In this document: in pieces, positions 20,855 to 29,645 of the stretch
Layout: each line of letters begins with the position of its first letter
How positions within the stretch are numbered: the stretch's first letter is position 1
NCBI RefSeq assembly: GCF_029714425.1
Contig: NZ_CP121668.1
Location: 9,383,501-9,447,500 of the forward strand
DNA from: Bradyrhizobium sp. CB2312
Lineage (GTDB): Bacteria; Pseudomonadota; Alphaproteobacteria; Rhizobiales; Xanthobacteraceae
Reading direction: 5' to 3'
DNA: 64,000 nucleotides
Made by a program: the position numbers and the translations under genes
The notes under the pieces: model-generated
Database searches by the model: none
Told to the model about the DNA's origin: nothing
What the model saw: only the letters and a program-made list of their open reading frames with translations

Positions 20855-22666
20855 ATGACGACCGTCCCCATTTCCAACATCCGCAATTTCTCCATCGTCG
20901 CCCATATCGACCATGGCAAATCGACGCTGGCCGACCGCCTGATCCAGATGACCGGCGGCCTCTCCGACCGCGAGATGGCGGGCAAGGAGCAGGTGCTCGA
21001 TTCCATGGACATCGAGCGCGAGCGCGGCATCACCATCAAGGCGCAGACGGTGCGCCTGTCGTACCGCGCCAAGGACGGCAAGGATTACATCTTCAACCTG
21101 ATGGACACGCCCGGCCATGTCGACTTCGCCTACGAAGTCTCGCGGTCGCTGGCGGCCTGCGAGGGTTCCCTGCTCGTCGTCGACGCCAGCCAGGGCGTCG
21201 AAGCGCAGACCCTCGCCAACGTCTACCAGGCGCTCGACAACAATCACGAGATCGTCCCGGTCCTGAACAAGGTCGACCTGCCCGCGGCCGAGCCGGAGAA
21301 GATCAAGCAGCAGATCGAGGACGTCATCGGCATCGATGCCTCGGACGCGGTGATGATCTCGGCCAAGACCGGCCTCGGCGTTCCCGACGTGCTGGAAGCC
21401 ATCGTCACCCGCCTGCCGCCGCCGAAGGGCGATCGCGACGCGACGCTCAAGGCGCTGCTGGTCGACAGCTGGTACGACGTCTATCTCGGCGTCGTCGTGC
21501 TGATCCGCGTCGTCGACGGCGTCATGAAGAAGGGTAGCCGCGTGCGCATGATGGGCACGGGCGCGGCCTACGACGTCGAGCGCGTCGGCTTCTTCACGCC
21601 GAAGATGCAGCAGGTCGAGGAGCTCGGCCCCGGCGAGATCGGCTTCATCACCGCCGCGATCAAGGAAGTCGCCGACACCCGCGTCGGCGACACCATCACC
21701 GACGACAGGAAGCCGGTCGCGGACATGCTGCCGGGCTTCAAGCCGGCGATCCCCGTGGTGTTCTGCGGCCTGTTCCCGGTCGATGCCGACGACTTCGAGA
21801 CGCTGCGCGCCGCGATGGGCAAGCTGCGCCTCAACGATGCCAGCTTCTCCTTCGAGATGGAAACCTCGGCCGCGCTCGGCTTCGGCTTCCGCTGCGGCTT
21901 CCTTGGCTTGCTCCATCTCGAGATCATCCAGGAGCGGCTGTCGCGCGAGTTCGATCTCAACCTGATCGCGACCGCACCGAGCGTCATCTACAAGATGAAG
22001 CTCACCGACGGCACCGAGCTCGAGATCCACAATCCCGTCGACATGCCCGACGTGGTCAAGATCGCCGAGATCGACGAGCCCTGGATCGAGGCGACGATCC
22101 TCACGCCCGACGAATATCTCGGCAGCGTGCTGAAGCTGTGCCAGGACCGCCGCGGCGCGCAGAAGGAGCTCACTTACGTCGGCTCCCGCGCCATGGTGAA
22201 ATACGACCTGCCGCTCAACGAGGTCGTGTTCGACTTCTACGACCGCCTGAAGTCGGTCTCCAAGGGCTACGCCTCGTTCGACTATCATCTCACCGACTAC
22301 AAGCCGGCCGACCTCGTCAAGATGCAGATCCTGGTCAATGCCGAGCCGGTCGATGCGCTCTCGATGCTGGTCCACCGCACCCGCGCGGAGGGCCGCGGCC
22401 GCGCCATGGTCGAGAAGATGAAGGAGCTGATCCCGCCGCACATGTTCCAGATCCCGATCCAGGCGGCGATCGGCGGCAAGGTGATCGCGCGCGAGACGGT
22501 GCGCGCGCTGCGCAAGGACGTCACCGCAAAGTGCTACGGCGGCGACATCACGCGTAAGCGCAAGCTTCTGGAGAAGCAGAAGGAAGGCAAGAAGAAGATG
22601 CGGCAGTTCGGCAAGGTCGACATCCCGCAGGAAGCCTTCATCGCCGCGCTGAAGGTGGACAGCTGA
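20855..22666 (+). CDS. lepA: Elongation factor 4 (back-translocating GTPase)
   Basis: 603 residues, the typical EF-4 length. G motifs: AHIDHGKST at 17-25, DTPGHVDF, and NKVDLP. Domains II, III, V and the EF-4-specific C-terminal domain follow ([16 protein letters not shown], then [18 protein letters not shown] near the end). It binds the ribosome and promotes back-translocation. The ATG at 20855 gives the canonical N-terminus [12 protein letters not shown]; an upstream in-frame start at 20816 would add 13 unconserved residues. Confidence 0.96.
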   Translation: MTTVPISNIRNFSIVAHIDHGKSTLADRLIQMTGGLSDREMAGKEQVLDSMDIERERGITIKAQTVRLSYRAKDGKDYIFNLMDTPGHVDFAYEVSRSLAACEGSLLVVDASQGVEAQTLANVYQALDNNHEIVPVLNKVDLPAAEPEKIKQQIEDVIGIDASDAVMISAKTGLGVPDVLEAIVTRLPPPKGDRDATLKALLVDSWYDVYLGVVVLIRVVDGVMKKGSRVRMMGTGAAYDVERVGFFTPKMQQVEELGPGEIGFITAAIKEVADTRVGDTITDDRKPVADMLPGFKPAIPVVFCGLFPVDADDFETLRAAMGKLRLNDASFSFEMETSAALGFGFRCGFLGLLHLEIIQERLSREFDLNLIATAPSVIYKMKLTDGTELEIHNPVDMPDVVKIAEIDEPWIEATILTPDEYLGSVLKLCQDRRGAQKELTYVGSRAMVKYDLPLNEVVFDFYDRLKSVSKGYASFDYHLTDYKPADLVKMQILVNAEPVDALSMLVHRTRAEGRGRAMVEKMKELIPPHMFQIPIQAAIGGKVIARETVRALRKDVTAKCYGGDITRKRKLLEKQKEGKKKMRQFGKVDIPQEAFIAALKVDS

Positions 22667-23322
22667 GGCGGGGACAGGCTGTTCTCCGGGCGCGCGAACC
22701 GCGCCTCAGACAAAACAGCGAAAACAACCCCATGCACAGTAGCCGCCGCCTTGGCGGGACTACGCTTTTTCGATTTTAGCGAAATCGACTTGACCCGTCG
22801 GGCAAAACACTGGCATGATGGCATCATCGCGCCGTGTGGGACGCAGGCGTCCATCCAACGAAAGGGCCCACGATGATCCGGGGCGCTTAGAGCGGTCGAG
22901 CCTCGCGTCGTATCCGCTGGCGGCCCAAGCGAGGTCGCAGCAGGCCATTGCCGTCGCCGCCAACGGCCCATCGCGTCCTGGGGACAAGATCTGAAAACAG
23001 GCCTCTATGCGCCAGGCGCCATTAGGCGATTTCGATTTCTACGAATCCAATCTGACGCGTCCGGCAAAAGCACCGCTGGGATGGCAGCAGCGCATGGTGT
23101 GTGGTGCAGGGTCGTCGGCACGCGACACCTCGACGCGGATGGGCAGGCCTCATCTCGATGTCCAGGCGCAACATCCGATGATCGTTTAGGGGCGTGTACT
23201 CATAGAGGCAGCGTCAGCTGCTGATGACCAAGCGGAAAGCATCTGCTCAGGTTAAGCTTTACTGCTTTCGACCCGAAGCGGAAGTCGGCTCGGTCCTGCG
23301 AATGTAGGAATGTCCTTCCGGC
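22667..23322. other. Gene-poor stretch with degraded repeats
   Basis: 656 bp after lepA without a convincing gene. It contains a motif TTTTAGCGAAATCGACTTGA followed by CCCGTCGGGCAAAACAC (about 22772-22809), a diverged copy at about 23029-23070 (CGATTTCGATTTCTACGAAT, then TCTGACGCGTCCGGCAAAAG), and CTGCTTTCGACCCGAAGCGG at about 23262-23281. This last motif resembles the sequence into which the IS at 29646 inserted. Short frames across it show no conserved domains or ribosome sites. It looks like decayed accessory DNA. Confidence 0.5.
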
Positions 23323-24324
23323 ATGACTTGCCGGGGCCAGTTTGCTGGAGGGGCAACGACCGAAACGGGCTGTTGTTGGACAAGAGCAAGTGACGAATTC
23401 AACCCGTCGTCTCTTGGCCGCCTTGATGGGATTCTTGACCGAGTTAAAGTGGCACATTCCACGGCCGTAGCCGGCCAACTGACGGTTGCCTCAATGCGGG
23501 AACTCCTGTTCTTCGTCCTGTCGAGCTTCTGGGCGGGCACCGCGCATGCGGCGACGCCGGGTCACGGCAAGACGATCGCGGCCGCCTACATCGTTGGCGC
23601 GCGCGGCAAGCCGATCGACGCGGTGATCCTGGGAATTTTCGTCACGCTGTCCCACACCAGCGGAATCGTGCTGGTCGGCGTGCTCGCCTCACTCGGCTCG
23701 ACCTGGCTCCGGCCGCAGCGCACCGAAGCCTACCTGGCGGTCGCGGTCGGCATCCTGGTGATCGTGCTCGGCCTATGGATGCTGTGGACGCAGCGCGATC
23801 TGGTGGCGCTCGCGATGGGCGAGCCAGGCGATGTCGCCAATCGAGCGGATGCTCATGCGCAGGACCATGCTCACGATCACGCGCATGACGCGGCTCACGA
23901 CCACCCGCCTGGCCATGGGCACGGCGAGCCTGTGGTCTGGCACAGCCACGGATTCGGCAAGGTGCACGCCCACCGGCTGGATGTCGTGGCCGAAAACCGT
24001 CCGAAACTCCCAGTGCTGCTGGCGCTGGGTATTGCGGGCGGCCTACTCCCCGATCCAGCCGCGCTCGCGCTGCTGCTCGGCGCGCTGTCGAGCGGAAAAG
24101 TCCTCCTAGGCCTAATCACCGTCTTGGTGTTCAGCCTCGGCTTCGCGGCAACGCTCGTGGTGGTGGGCATCGTTGCCGCGAAGGTCGGCGAGAAGGTGCT
24201 CGACTGGCTGGCCAGCATCTGGATGATCCGCCTTCAGATCGCCACCAGCCTGCTGATCGTCGGCATGGGCGTGGTGCTGACCATCCGCGCGGTGTCCGAG
24301 CTGGCAGCGCTGCCGGCGGGCTGA
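23323..24324 (+). CDS. NicO-type nickel/cobalt exporter, possibly 5'-truncated
   Basis: Up to 333 residues; the family homology starts near residue 58. The first helix carries GTAHAATPGHGKTIAAAY, the hallmark of NicO/RcnA-like exporters. A cytoplasmic His-rich loop (about residues 175-225: repeated DHAHDH, GHGHGE, HSHGFGKVHAH) should bind metal, and a second three-helix bundle follows (GLLPDPAALALLLGAL). It exports Ni/Co from the cytoplasm. The first 57 residues look unlike a signal or helix, and the ATG at 23494 begins right at helix 1 with no good ribosome site, so the start is uncertain and loss of an original N-terminal domain is possible. Confidence 0.75.
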   Translation: MTCRGQFAGGATTETGCCWTRASDEFNPSSLGRLDGILDRVKVAHSTAVAGQLTVASMRELLFFVLSSFWAGTAHAATPGHGKTIAAAYIVGARGKPIDAVILGIFVTLSHTSGIVLVGVLASLGSTWLRPQRTEAYLAVAVGILVIVLGLWMLWTQRDLVALAMGEPGDVANRADAHAQDHAHDHAHDAAHDHPPGHGHGEPVVWHSHGFGKVHAHRLDVVAENRPKLPVLLALGIAGGLLPDPAALALLLGALSSGKVLLGLITVLVFSLGFAATLVVVGIVAAKVGEKVLDWLASIWMIRLQIATSLLIVGMGVVLTIRAVSELAALPAG

Positions 24325-24343
24325 TTCCGTAATTCGCACCACC

Positions 24344-24447
24344 TAAAGCGCGATGAGATTAGGATTGATCGTCATCGCGCTTTAGGTTGTTGTTTGAGCA
24401 TGATCTTTTCGGAAAACCGCTGCGCACATTTCCGGATCATGCTCTAG
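24344..24447. repeat. Palindromic repeat, family D copy
   Basis: Two consecutive stems. The first is a perfect 13-bp pair TAAAGCGCGATGA / TCATCGCGCTTTA; the second pairs GAGCATGATC with GATCATGCTC around GGAAAACCGCTGCGCAC. It lies between the convergent NicO and propeller genes. Related elements occur at 15640-15779 and 38616-38657 (first stem only). Confidence 0.85.
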
Positions 24448-24512
24448 CGGCACATCCTACTGGGTTTGCCGCGAGCACCATAGAAACTCCAAATCCACCT
24501 TGAAATCCACTG

Positions 24513-25499
24513 TTACCGCGCACCCGCATACCTGGCCGGCAGCATGCCGACATATCCGCTAATGTCGGCGTACCAGACATTGCCGTTGCGATCGACCGCA
24601 ACACTGAACGGCCGGGCGTTGTCGCGGGGAAGCGCAAAGGCCGTGATGCGGCCGTCGCGCAACCGCCCAAGGCTTGCACTGCGCATCATGCCGAACCAGA
24701 CGTCATCGTTGGGAGCTACGGCAATGCCACTGAGGCCTGCATTTTCGCGAGCCGCCTCGACATCCCAGAATTGTCCATCCTTGAAGCGCCCGATGCGATT
24801 GGCGCGGAACTGCAGAAACCACACCGAGCCGTCGGAGCCGACGGCAACATCCGTCGGTACGGCGCCGCGGCGCGGGAGATCGATTGTCCGGCTGGTCCCG
24901 TCGGCGGCGAGGTTGAGCAGCTGGTTGCCGTTCTGCAGCGTCGCCCATATGCCGCCGTCGGCCGTCGCGGCGACCCCATAGGGTCCGCCGCGTGCGGAAT
25001 CGATCTGGTGGCGGGTAAAGACGCCGTCCTTCAGCCGGGTCACGCCATAGCCGGTCGGCTCGGCGAACCAGGCCGCGCCGTCGGGCGCGAGCGTCAGCCG
25101 TCCGGGGCGCGCAATCGGGGTGTCCAACGCGAATCGTGCGATCTCGCCGGCGCTGCTGACGCGCGCGATGGCGCGTCCGGCGAGGTCGGTGTACCAGGCG
25201 CTGCCGTCAGCGGCGACCGCCAGGCCAAGGGGCTCGACGTTGCGGTTTGTCGTCGGCAGCCGCTCGAGGCGGCCGTCGCGCAGACGGCCGATCGCATCGG
25301 CATGGTCGATGGTGAACCAAATGCTGCCGTCGGCGCCCGCTGCAATCGCGATCGGCGCATCCTGCGGCTCGCTCATGCGGTACTCGACGAATTTTTGCAC
25401 CGGCACGGCGCGCATCATGAGAAACGCGACTCCAGCCAACACCGCGATGCCGAGCACCCCGGCTGATATTCGCAGCATCAGCGGCCATGCGCGGATCAT
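24513..25499 (-). CDS. Membrane-anchored streptogramin-lyase-like (Vgb) beta-propeller
   Basis: 328 residues. A transmembrane helix at about 9-29 anchors a propeller of six or seven blades with the virginiamycin-B-lyase-type repeat (GSIWFTIDHADAIGRL, GSAWYTDLAGRAIARV, GAAWFAEPTGYGVTRL, GNVWYADISGYVG). Vgb linearises streptogramin antibiotics, but many homologues are lactonase- or NHL-like propellers of unknown role, so antibiotic resistance should not be assumed. The start at 25499 overlaps the stop of the upstream gene (ATGA), making it the third gene of a tightly coupled operon. A longer frame upstream runs through the neighbour and was rejected. Confidence 0.78.
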   Translation of the reverse strand: MIRAWPLMLRISAGVLGIAVLAGVAFLMMRAVPVQKFVEYRMSEPQDAPIAIAAGADGSIWFTIDHADAIGRLRDGRLERLPTTNRNVEPLGLAVAADGSAWYTDLAGRAIARVSSAGEIARFALDTPIARPGRLTLAPDGAAWFAEPTGYGVTRLKDGVFTRHQIDSARGGPYGVAATADGGIWATLQNGNQLLNLAADGTSRTIDLPRRGAVPTDVAVGSDGSVWFLQFRANRIGRFKDGQFWDVEAARENAGLSGIAVAPNDDVWFGMMRSASLGRLRDGRITAFALPRDNARPFSVAVDRNGNVWYADISGYVGMLPARYAGAR

Positions 25500-26743
25500 C
25501 GCGGCGAATGTGTGGTGGCGCGCCGGCGCGACAGGTGCCACGCCGCGAGAACGCCGCCGATCAGCATCAGCACACAGAACGAGAGCCCGCCGGCGAGGCT
25601 GATCGGGTCGATGCGCGCCAGCAGGTTGCCGCCTTCGACGGCAGTTCGCCAGACTTCGGCATAGGGCATCAGCGAGAACACCGCGTAGATCACACCCGCA
25701 TCGTTCGGATCGCGGGCGAGCGGCCCGGCCTCGATATGGATCGGAAGGTTGTCTTCTTTTGGCGCCCAGGTTTGACCGCCGTCCTCGCTGCGATAGACGC
25801 CACGATCGGAGGAGACCACGAGCGTGGTTGCGTCGGCACTCGCCGCGATTCCGCGCACCCTCGCTCCCGCCAGAGGCAGCGAACGTCCGACGGAATGCCA
25901 ATCGGCGCCGAGGTTATCGCTGACGACGATCCGGCCGCCTGCCGCCGCCCAAATGCGTTGCGGCCGCGTCGCATCGGCCGCGATCATGTCGACCGGCGCA
26001 TCCGCGCCGCCAAAACCGGTATTGCGCCAGTTGCGCCCTCCATCGTCGCTGATCATCGCCCGGCTGTCGATCACGGCCGCCAGAAGTTCGGCCGATCCCG
26101 GGATCGCCACTAGCGCCGTCATCTCGCTCGTTTGCGACAATCCGGGCACGACGGCAAAGCTGCGGCCGCCATCCTGGCTCGCGAACAGCCGGCTGCGGCC
26201 GAGCAGATAGAAGCGATCCTTCGCTGCCCCCGCGACCAGCGCCCGCGCAGGGATCGCGGAAGAAGGCGCTTCGGCGCGCCGCCAGCCGTTCTGGTCACGA
26301 AGAAAAACGCCGCTGGTGGCCGCACACATGGCCAGTTCACCGTCCGGCGAGAAGGCGAGCGCAAATACCGCGCCGATGATGACGCCGGGCCCCTCCGGCA
26401 CCCAGCTGCGCCCGCCATTGCGCGAACTCAGGATACCGAGATCGGTGCCGACCACCAGGTGCGATGAATCGCGTGGATCGACAGCAATGACGAGCGCAGC
26501 ATTGAGAAACAGACCGACATCCGCATTGAGCCAAGCCGCGCCGAGATCGCGGGAACGAAACACGCCACCATAGCTGCTCGCATCATGCGACGACGCACTG
26601 CCGGACAGCAACATGCAGGCGAGCGCGAACGCCAACTGACGCACCCATAGGGCCAACTGGCGCAACCCGATCTGCTTTTTTCCAGCTTCGATAAGAAGCG
26701 GTCGGGCTGGGAAGGCTGGTCCCACCCCGAGCACACCATTCAT
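25496..26743 (-). CDS. BNR/YCF48-like beta-propeller membrane protein
   Basis: 415 residues. A hydrophobic segment at about 30-48 likely exports the protein. The body has repeated Asp-box/BNR units (SSRNGGRSWVPE, ASQDGGRSFAVV, SDDGGRNWRNTG, SEDGGQTWAPK), as in sialidase-like and photosystem-II-stability-factor-like propellers. A second transmembrane helix (about 380-402, GGLSFCVLMLIGGVLAAW) and a basic tail end it, so the propeller should face the periplasm. No sialidase catalytic pattern was identified. It overlaps both neighbours by 4 bp (ATGA at 26740-26743 and 25496-25499). Function unknown. Confidence 0.78.
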   Translation of the reverse strand: MNGVLGVGPAFPARPLLIEAGKKQIGLRQLALWVRQLAFALACMLLSGSASSHDASSYGGVFRSRDLGAAWLNADVGLFLNAALVIAVDPRDSSHLVVGTDLGILSSRNGGRSWVPEGPGVIIGAVFALAFSPDGELAMCAATSGVFLRDQNGWRRAEAPSSAIPARALVAGAAKDRFYLLGRSRLFASQDGGRSFAVVPGLSQTSEMTALVAIPGSAELLAAVIDSRAMISDDGGRNWRNTGFGGADAPVDMIAADATRPQRIWAAAGGRIVVSDNLGADWHSVGRSLPLAGARVRGIAASADATTLVVSSDRGVYRSEDGGQTWAPKEDNLPIHIEAGPLARDPNDAGVIYAVFSLMPYAEVWRTAVEGGNLLARIDPISLAGGLSFCVLMLIGGVLAAWHLSRRRATTHSPR

Positions 26744-27738
26744 GGCTTGCGCGATTTCTCACCCGGCGCCAGCGCAATTTCGGCCATCCGTCCGCCGTTC
26801 AACGCGACCCAGGAATTCTTCGTCAGCGGATATTTGTCGGTGTAGCTCAGCGGCTCGTGGGCGGCGACGCAGTTGTTGTATCCGCCGGTGATCTTGTAGC
26901 ACTTCTCGTAGGAGAGAAACTGCTGGACCGTGTCGGTCTGCTGCACGTTCGCCGTCATCCAGTCGCGGATGCCCTCGTAGGACGAGAACGCATCGGAGCC
27001 GAAGACCAGCTTGCCGATGCTGGTCGGCACCTCGAGCAGCTGCGAGCCGGCGGTATGGGCGCGGAACGCCGGATGAATCCGCACGCCCGGCAGAATCTCC
27101 ATCTCGCCGTCGACGATCACCGCCTTGCCCTTCAGCACCTTGCCGTAGACTTCCTCGATGGTGAGCGGCATGTAGCCGCAAGCAGGCGTACGATTGCAGC
27201 CGCCGGGATCGGAGTTGACCGCCCGGATGTGCGGCTCTGGATAGTTGAGCGCCCACTCGATCGCCTTGAGTTCCTCGCGCTGGACGTAGAGTACGGCATT
27301 AGGCAGGTCGGACAATTGGCCGGCGTGATCCCAGTGGGCGTGGCCGATCACCACCTTGGTGACGTCGGCGGCATTCAAGCCGAGAACCTTCAACTGGTCC
27401 GGCAGCGGAGCCCAGTGCTCCGACCCGGTCATCTTCAGATAGTCCTGCTGCTTCCAGCCGGTATCATACAGGATCAACTCGGTGCCGCACTTGATCACGC
27501 CGATGTTGACCGGGAGATCGACGCTCGGAATGTTGCTCTCCGGCTTGGTACTGCCGGGCACGAAAGCACGATCCGGCATGAACGATCCGAACGGGACGTT
27601 CATGAAACGGCTACTCTCGATCAGCCATGCCGAACAGACCGGTTGCTGGGCTTGTGCAGCCGCGCTGAACAGGCACGCCAGCCCCGCCATCATTGCGGCC
27701 CACGCGAACGGACGGGTTCGTAACGCACGCTTTCTCAT
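26740..27738 (-). CDS. Secreted MBL-fold hydrolase, N-acyl-homoserine-lactonase-like
   Basis: 332 residues. A signal peptide (about 1-30, ending AAAQA) leads to a metallo-beta-lactamase fold with the complete HAHWDHAG motif at 133-140, a further Asp in GSDAFSSYEG and His in AAHEPLS. ILYDTGWKQ near 89 and the order of motifs match the N-acyl-homoserine-lactonase-like branch, whose members also include other lactonases and esterases. A periplasmic zinc hydrolase of lactone-type substrates is the working call. It is the first gene of a coupled trio with two membrane propellers, which suggests joint function; substrate unproven. Confidence 0.8.
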   Translation of the reverse strand: MRKRALRTRPFAWAAMMAGLACLFSAAAQAQQPVCSAWLIESSRFMNVPFGSFMPDRAFVPGSTKPESNIPSVDLPVNIGVIKCGTELILYDTGWKQQDYLKMTGSEHWAPLPDQLKVLGLNAADVTKVVIGHAHWDHAGQLSDLPNAVLYVQREELKAIEWALNYPEPHIRAVNSDPGGCNRTPACGYMPLTIEEVYGKVLKGKAVIVDGEMEILPGVRIHPAFRAHTAGSQLLEVPTSIGKLVFGSDAFSSYEGIRDWMTANVQQTDTVQQFLSYEKCYKITGGYNNCVAAHEPLSYTDKYPLTKNSWVALNGGRMAEIALAPGEKSRKP

Positions 27739-27866
27739 TGTCTTCCTCCCTGCAGCTTCTTTGAGCTTTCCTGATTGAGATTGGACTGCGCTTATCTCTT
27801 CACCCGCGATTCGATGGCCTTATCTTGTCTCGATGTGAACCGGCCTCCACTTCAGCCGAAAACGCT

Positions 27867-28421
27867 TCAATGCGGCTTGTATTGTCCCGGCCACAGCACT
27901 TCGCCGACGCGCAGCATGTCTTCGGAAGCCTTCACATCCATGCGGTGGGCGTCGCCGAGATGTTGCGCGTCGCCATCCTCGGTGAATTTCAGTATTTCGG
28001 CGGCGGCGTTAGCGTAGAGCGCCATGGCGCTGACATATTGCGCTTGCGTCCCGGACAGCGACGGCGGCGCATTCATGGTGCGGACCTGCGCTTCGGCGGC
28101 ATGGAAGAATTTCGCCAGCGGCTCGATCTTTCGTGCGAACGCGTGTGGGTCCCGATCGTCGGTCTGATAGGAGATGCCGGCAAAGCTCATCGCTACCGCC
28201 GACCGGGTTGCCTCCCGGTGGAGGGCCCACAATTCTGTCGCGAAGCGTTCCTCGTCCGCGGTCAACGCCGGCGGCTGGGTTTTCTCGGCTCGTGCTCCGC
28301 TGGTTTGCGCCGTGGGTTCCACCACCGACCGCGGCCGGATCTCGTGCAGCCACGCGGCACCGGTGGTTGCTGCGAGCGCCACAACGACGCCGGCCAGCAA
28401 CAACGGCCGCCTACCGGGCAT
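27867..28421 (-). CDS. Exported or membrane-anchored helical protein of unknown function
   Basis: 184 residues. An N-terminal hydrophobic segment (LLLAGVVVALAATTGAAW, about 7-24) is followed by a Pro/Ala linker and a mostly alpha-helical domain rich in Ala, Glu and Lys (ADEERFATELWALHREATR, KIEPLAKFFHAAEAQVRTM). It resembles small periplasmic four-helix proteins, but I do not recognise the family. It lies 128 bp upstream of the lactonase-like operon and 131 bp downstream of the nickel transporter on the same strand, so it may share their transcription. Confidence 0.65.
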   Translation of the reverse strand: MPGRRPLLLAGVVVALAATTGAAWLHEIRPRSVVEPTAQTSGARAEKTQPPALTADEERFATELWALHREATRSAVAMSFAGISYQTDDRDPHAFARKIEPLAKFFHAAEAQVRTMNAPPSLSGTQAQYVSAMALYANAAAEILKFTEDGDAQHLGDAHRMDVKASEDMLRVGEVLWPGQYKPH

Positions 28422-28551
28422 GCCGATCGTCCGAATGGCGTATCCTCCATTCTACTTGTTGTTGCGACACTGTATCTCTCGGTTTCCCCGATGGTCAACC
28501 GAAACAGGTCTTGCGGAAACGCATGTTGCCGCTGATGTCGTGCGCCAGCCG

Positions 28552-29388
28552 TCAGCGCGGTTCCCAACTCGGCGCGTCGGTGAACAGGCCGCCTTCGGCA
28601 AAGCCGATGGCATAGATCAGGATCACTCCGAAGACGAAGCTGATCAGGCCCGACGCCACACGGAGCCGCCAATTGAATTTCGGCAAATTAACGGCGGTGA
28701 ACGCGAACGGCGCTGACAAGATCAGCGTGATCAGCATCATACCGACCACAGTGCCGAGCCCGAACAGCAGCAAATAGCCAAGCGCTGCGACCGGTTCGCG
28801 GATGATGGACAGCACCATCAGGGCTGCGGCGGCCGATCCTGCAAGACCGTGCACGAGACCGACCACGAACGGTCGCAGCCACTGATAGACCGCCATTCGC
28901 CCAAACGCACTGCGGTCGAGCTGCGCCAGCGGCGTCTGGTCTTCGGCGTGCCCGTGCGCATCCGAGTCATGACCGTGTGGGTGCGTGTGCACGTAGTCGC
29001 CATGCGCATGCAGGTGATCGTGAAGATCGTGCGAATGTCCGCCTGGGATACTCGCATGGGCATGGGCTGCGCCGACCGCCCGGCCCATCCCGGTCAAGGT
29101 GAGAATGCCGAGCAGGACCAGCATGATGCCGACGGCGAATTCCATCGACAGACCGAGCTTTGGCGGGATCACGACCCCGAATACGATGATCGCCGCGCCG
29201 ACCGCCATCACCGTCATTGTGTGCCCGATGCCCCAGGCGGCGCCGATCAGCGCCGAGCCCGCCATGCTGCGCTCGCGACTGACGATCGTGGCAATGGCGA
29301 CCACGTGGTCGGCGTCGGTCGCATGCCGCATCCCGAGGAAAAAACCGAGAAACAGGAAGGACACAACGTTCAGGGCAGTTCCGGTCAT
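28552..29388 (-). CDS. NiCoT/UreH-like high-affinity nickel transporter
   Basis: 278 residues, about eight transmembrane helices. The NiCoT signature HX4DH is present in GMRHATDADHVVAIATIV near the N-terminus. A long His-rich loop (about 105-150: HAHASIPGGHSHD, HLHAHGDYVHTHPHGHD) sits between helices. Such proteins move Ni2+ or Co2+; with the metal-binding loop, either uptake or detoxifying roles are possible. The ATG at 29388 gives the natural-looking N-terminus MTGTALNVVSFLF; an ATG at 29421 would add 11 polar residues. Neither has a strong ribosome site. A NicO exporter lies 4 kb away. Confidence 0.83.
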   Translation of the reverse strand: MTGTALNVVSFLFLGFFLGMRHATDADHVVAIATIVSRERSMAGSALIGAAWGIGHTMTVMAVGAAIIVFGVVIPPKLGLSMEFAVGIMLVLLGILTLTGMGRAVGAAHAHASIPGGHSHDLHDHLHAHGDYVHTHPHGHDSDAHGHAEDQTPLAQLDRSAFGRMAVYQWLRPFVVGLVHGLAGSAAAALMVLSIIREPVAALGYLLLFGLGTVVGMMLITLILSAPFAFTAVNLPKFNWRLRVASGLISFVFGVILIYAIGFAEGGLFTDAPSWEPR

Positions 29389-29645
29389 TGCGCACGTACC
29401 AAAATGGCGACCCCCGTCCATTATTAAACAGCATTTAGACCCAACACCAAATTCCCCTATGCGCGTGCGCCCGTGACATGGCCGCGGTGCGGGGCATGCC
29501 AGCCGACCCCGCGTGCTCTTGGAACAGGATGTCCCGAGCTATGGTCCTGGCCCCAAGCTGAACACCGCGAGAGCCGTCGCGACGTCTGCTGTCTGAGGGA
29601 GGCCGGACGCCGCCCCACAGATAAGCTGACGCCCGCTTTTGACCC

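Noticed and set aside
23007..23189. Short plus-strand frame in the gene-poor stretch
   Set aside because: 60 codons, no ribosome site, no hydrophobic or domain pattern; overlaps a decayed repeat.
24513..25499. Calling the Vgb-like protein a streptogramin resistance enzyme
   Set aside because: Only the propeller repeat pattern is visible; catalytic residues could not be verified, and the membrane anchor and operon context differ from resistance determinants.
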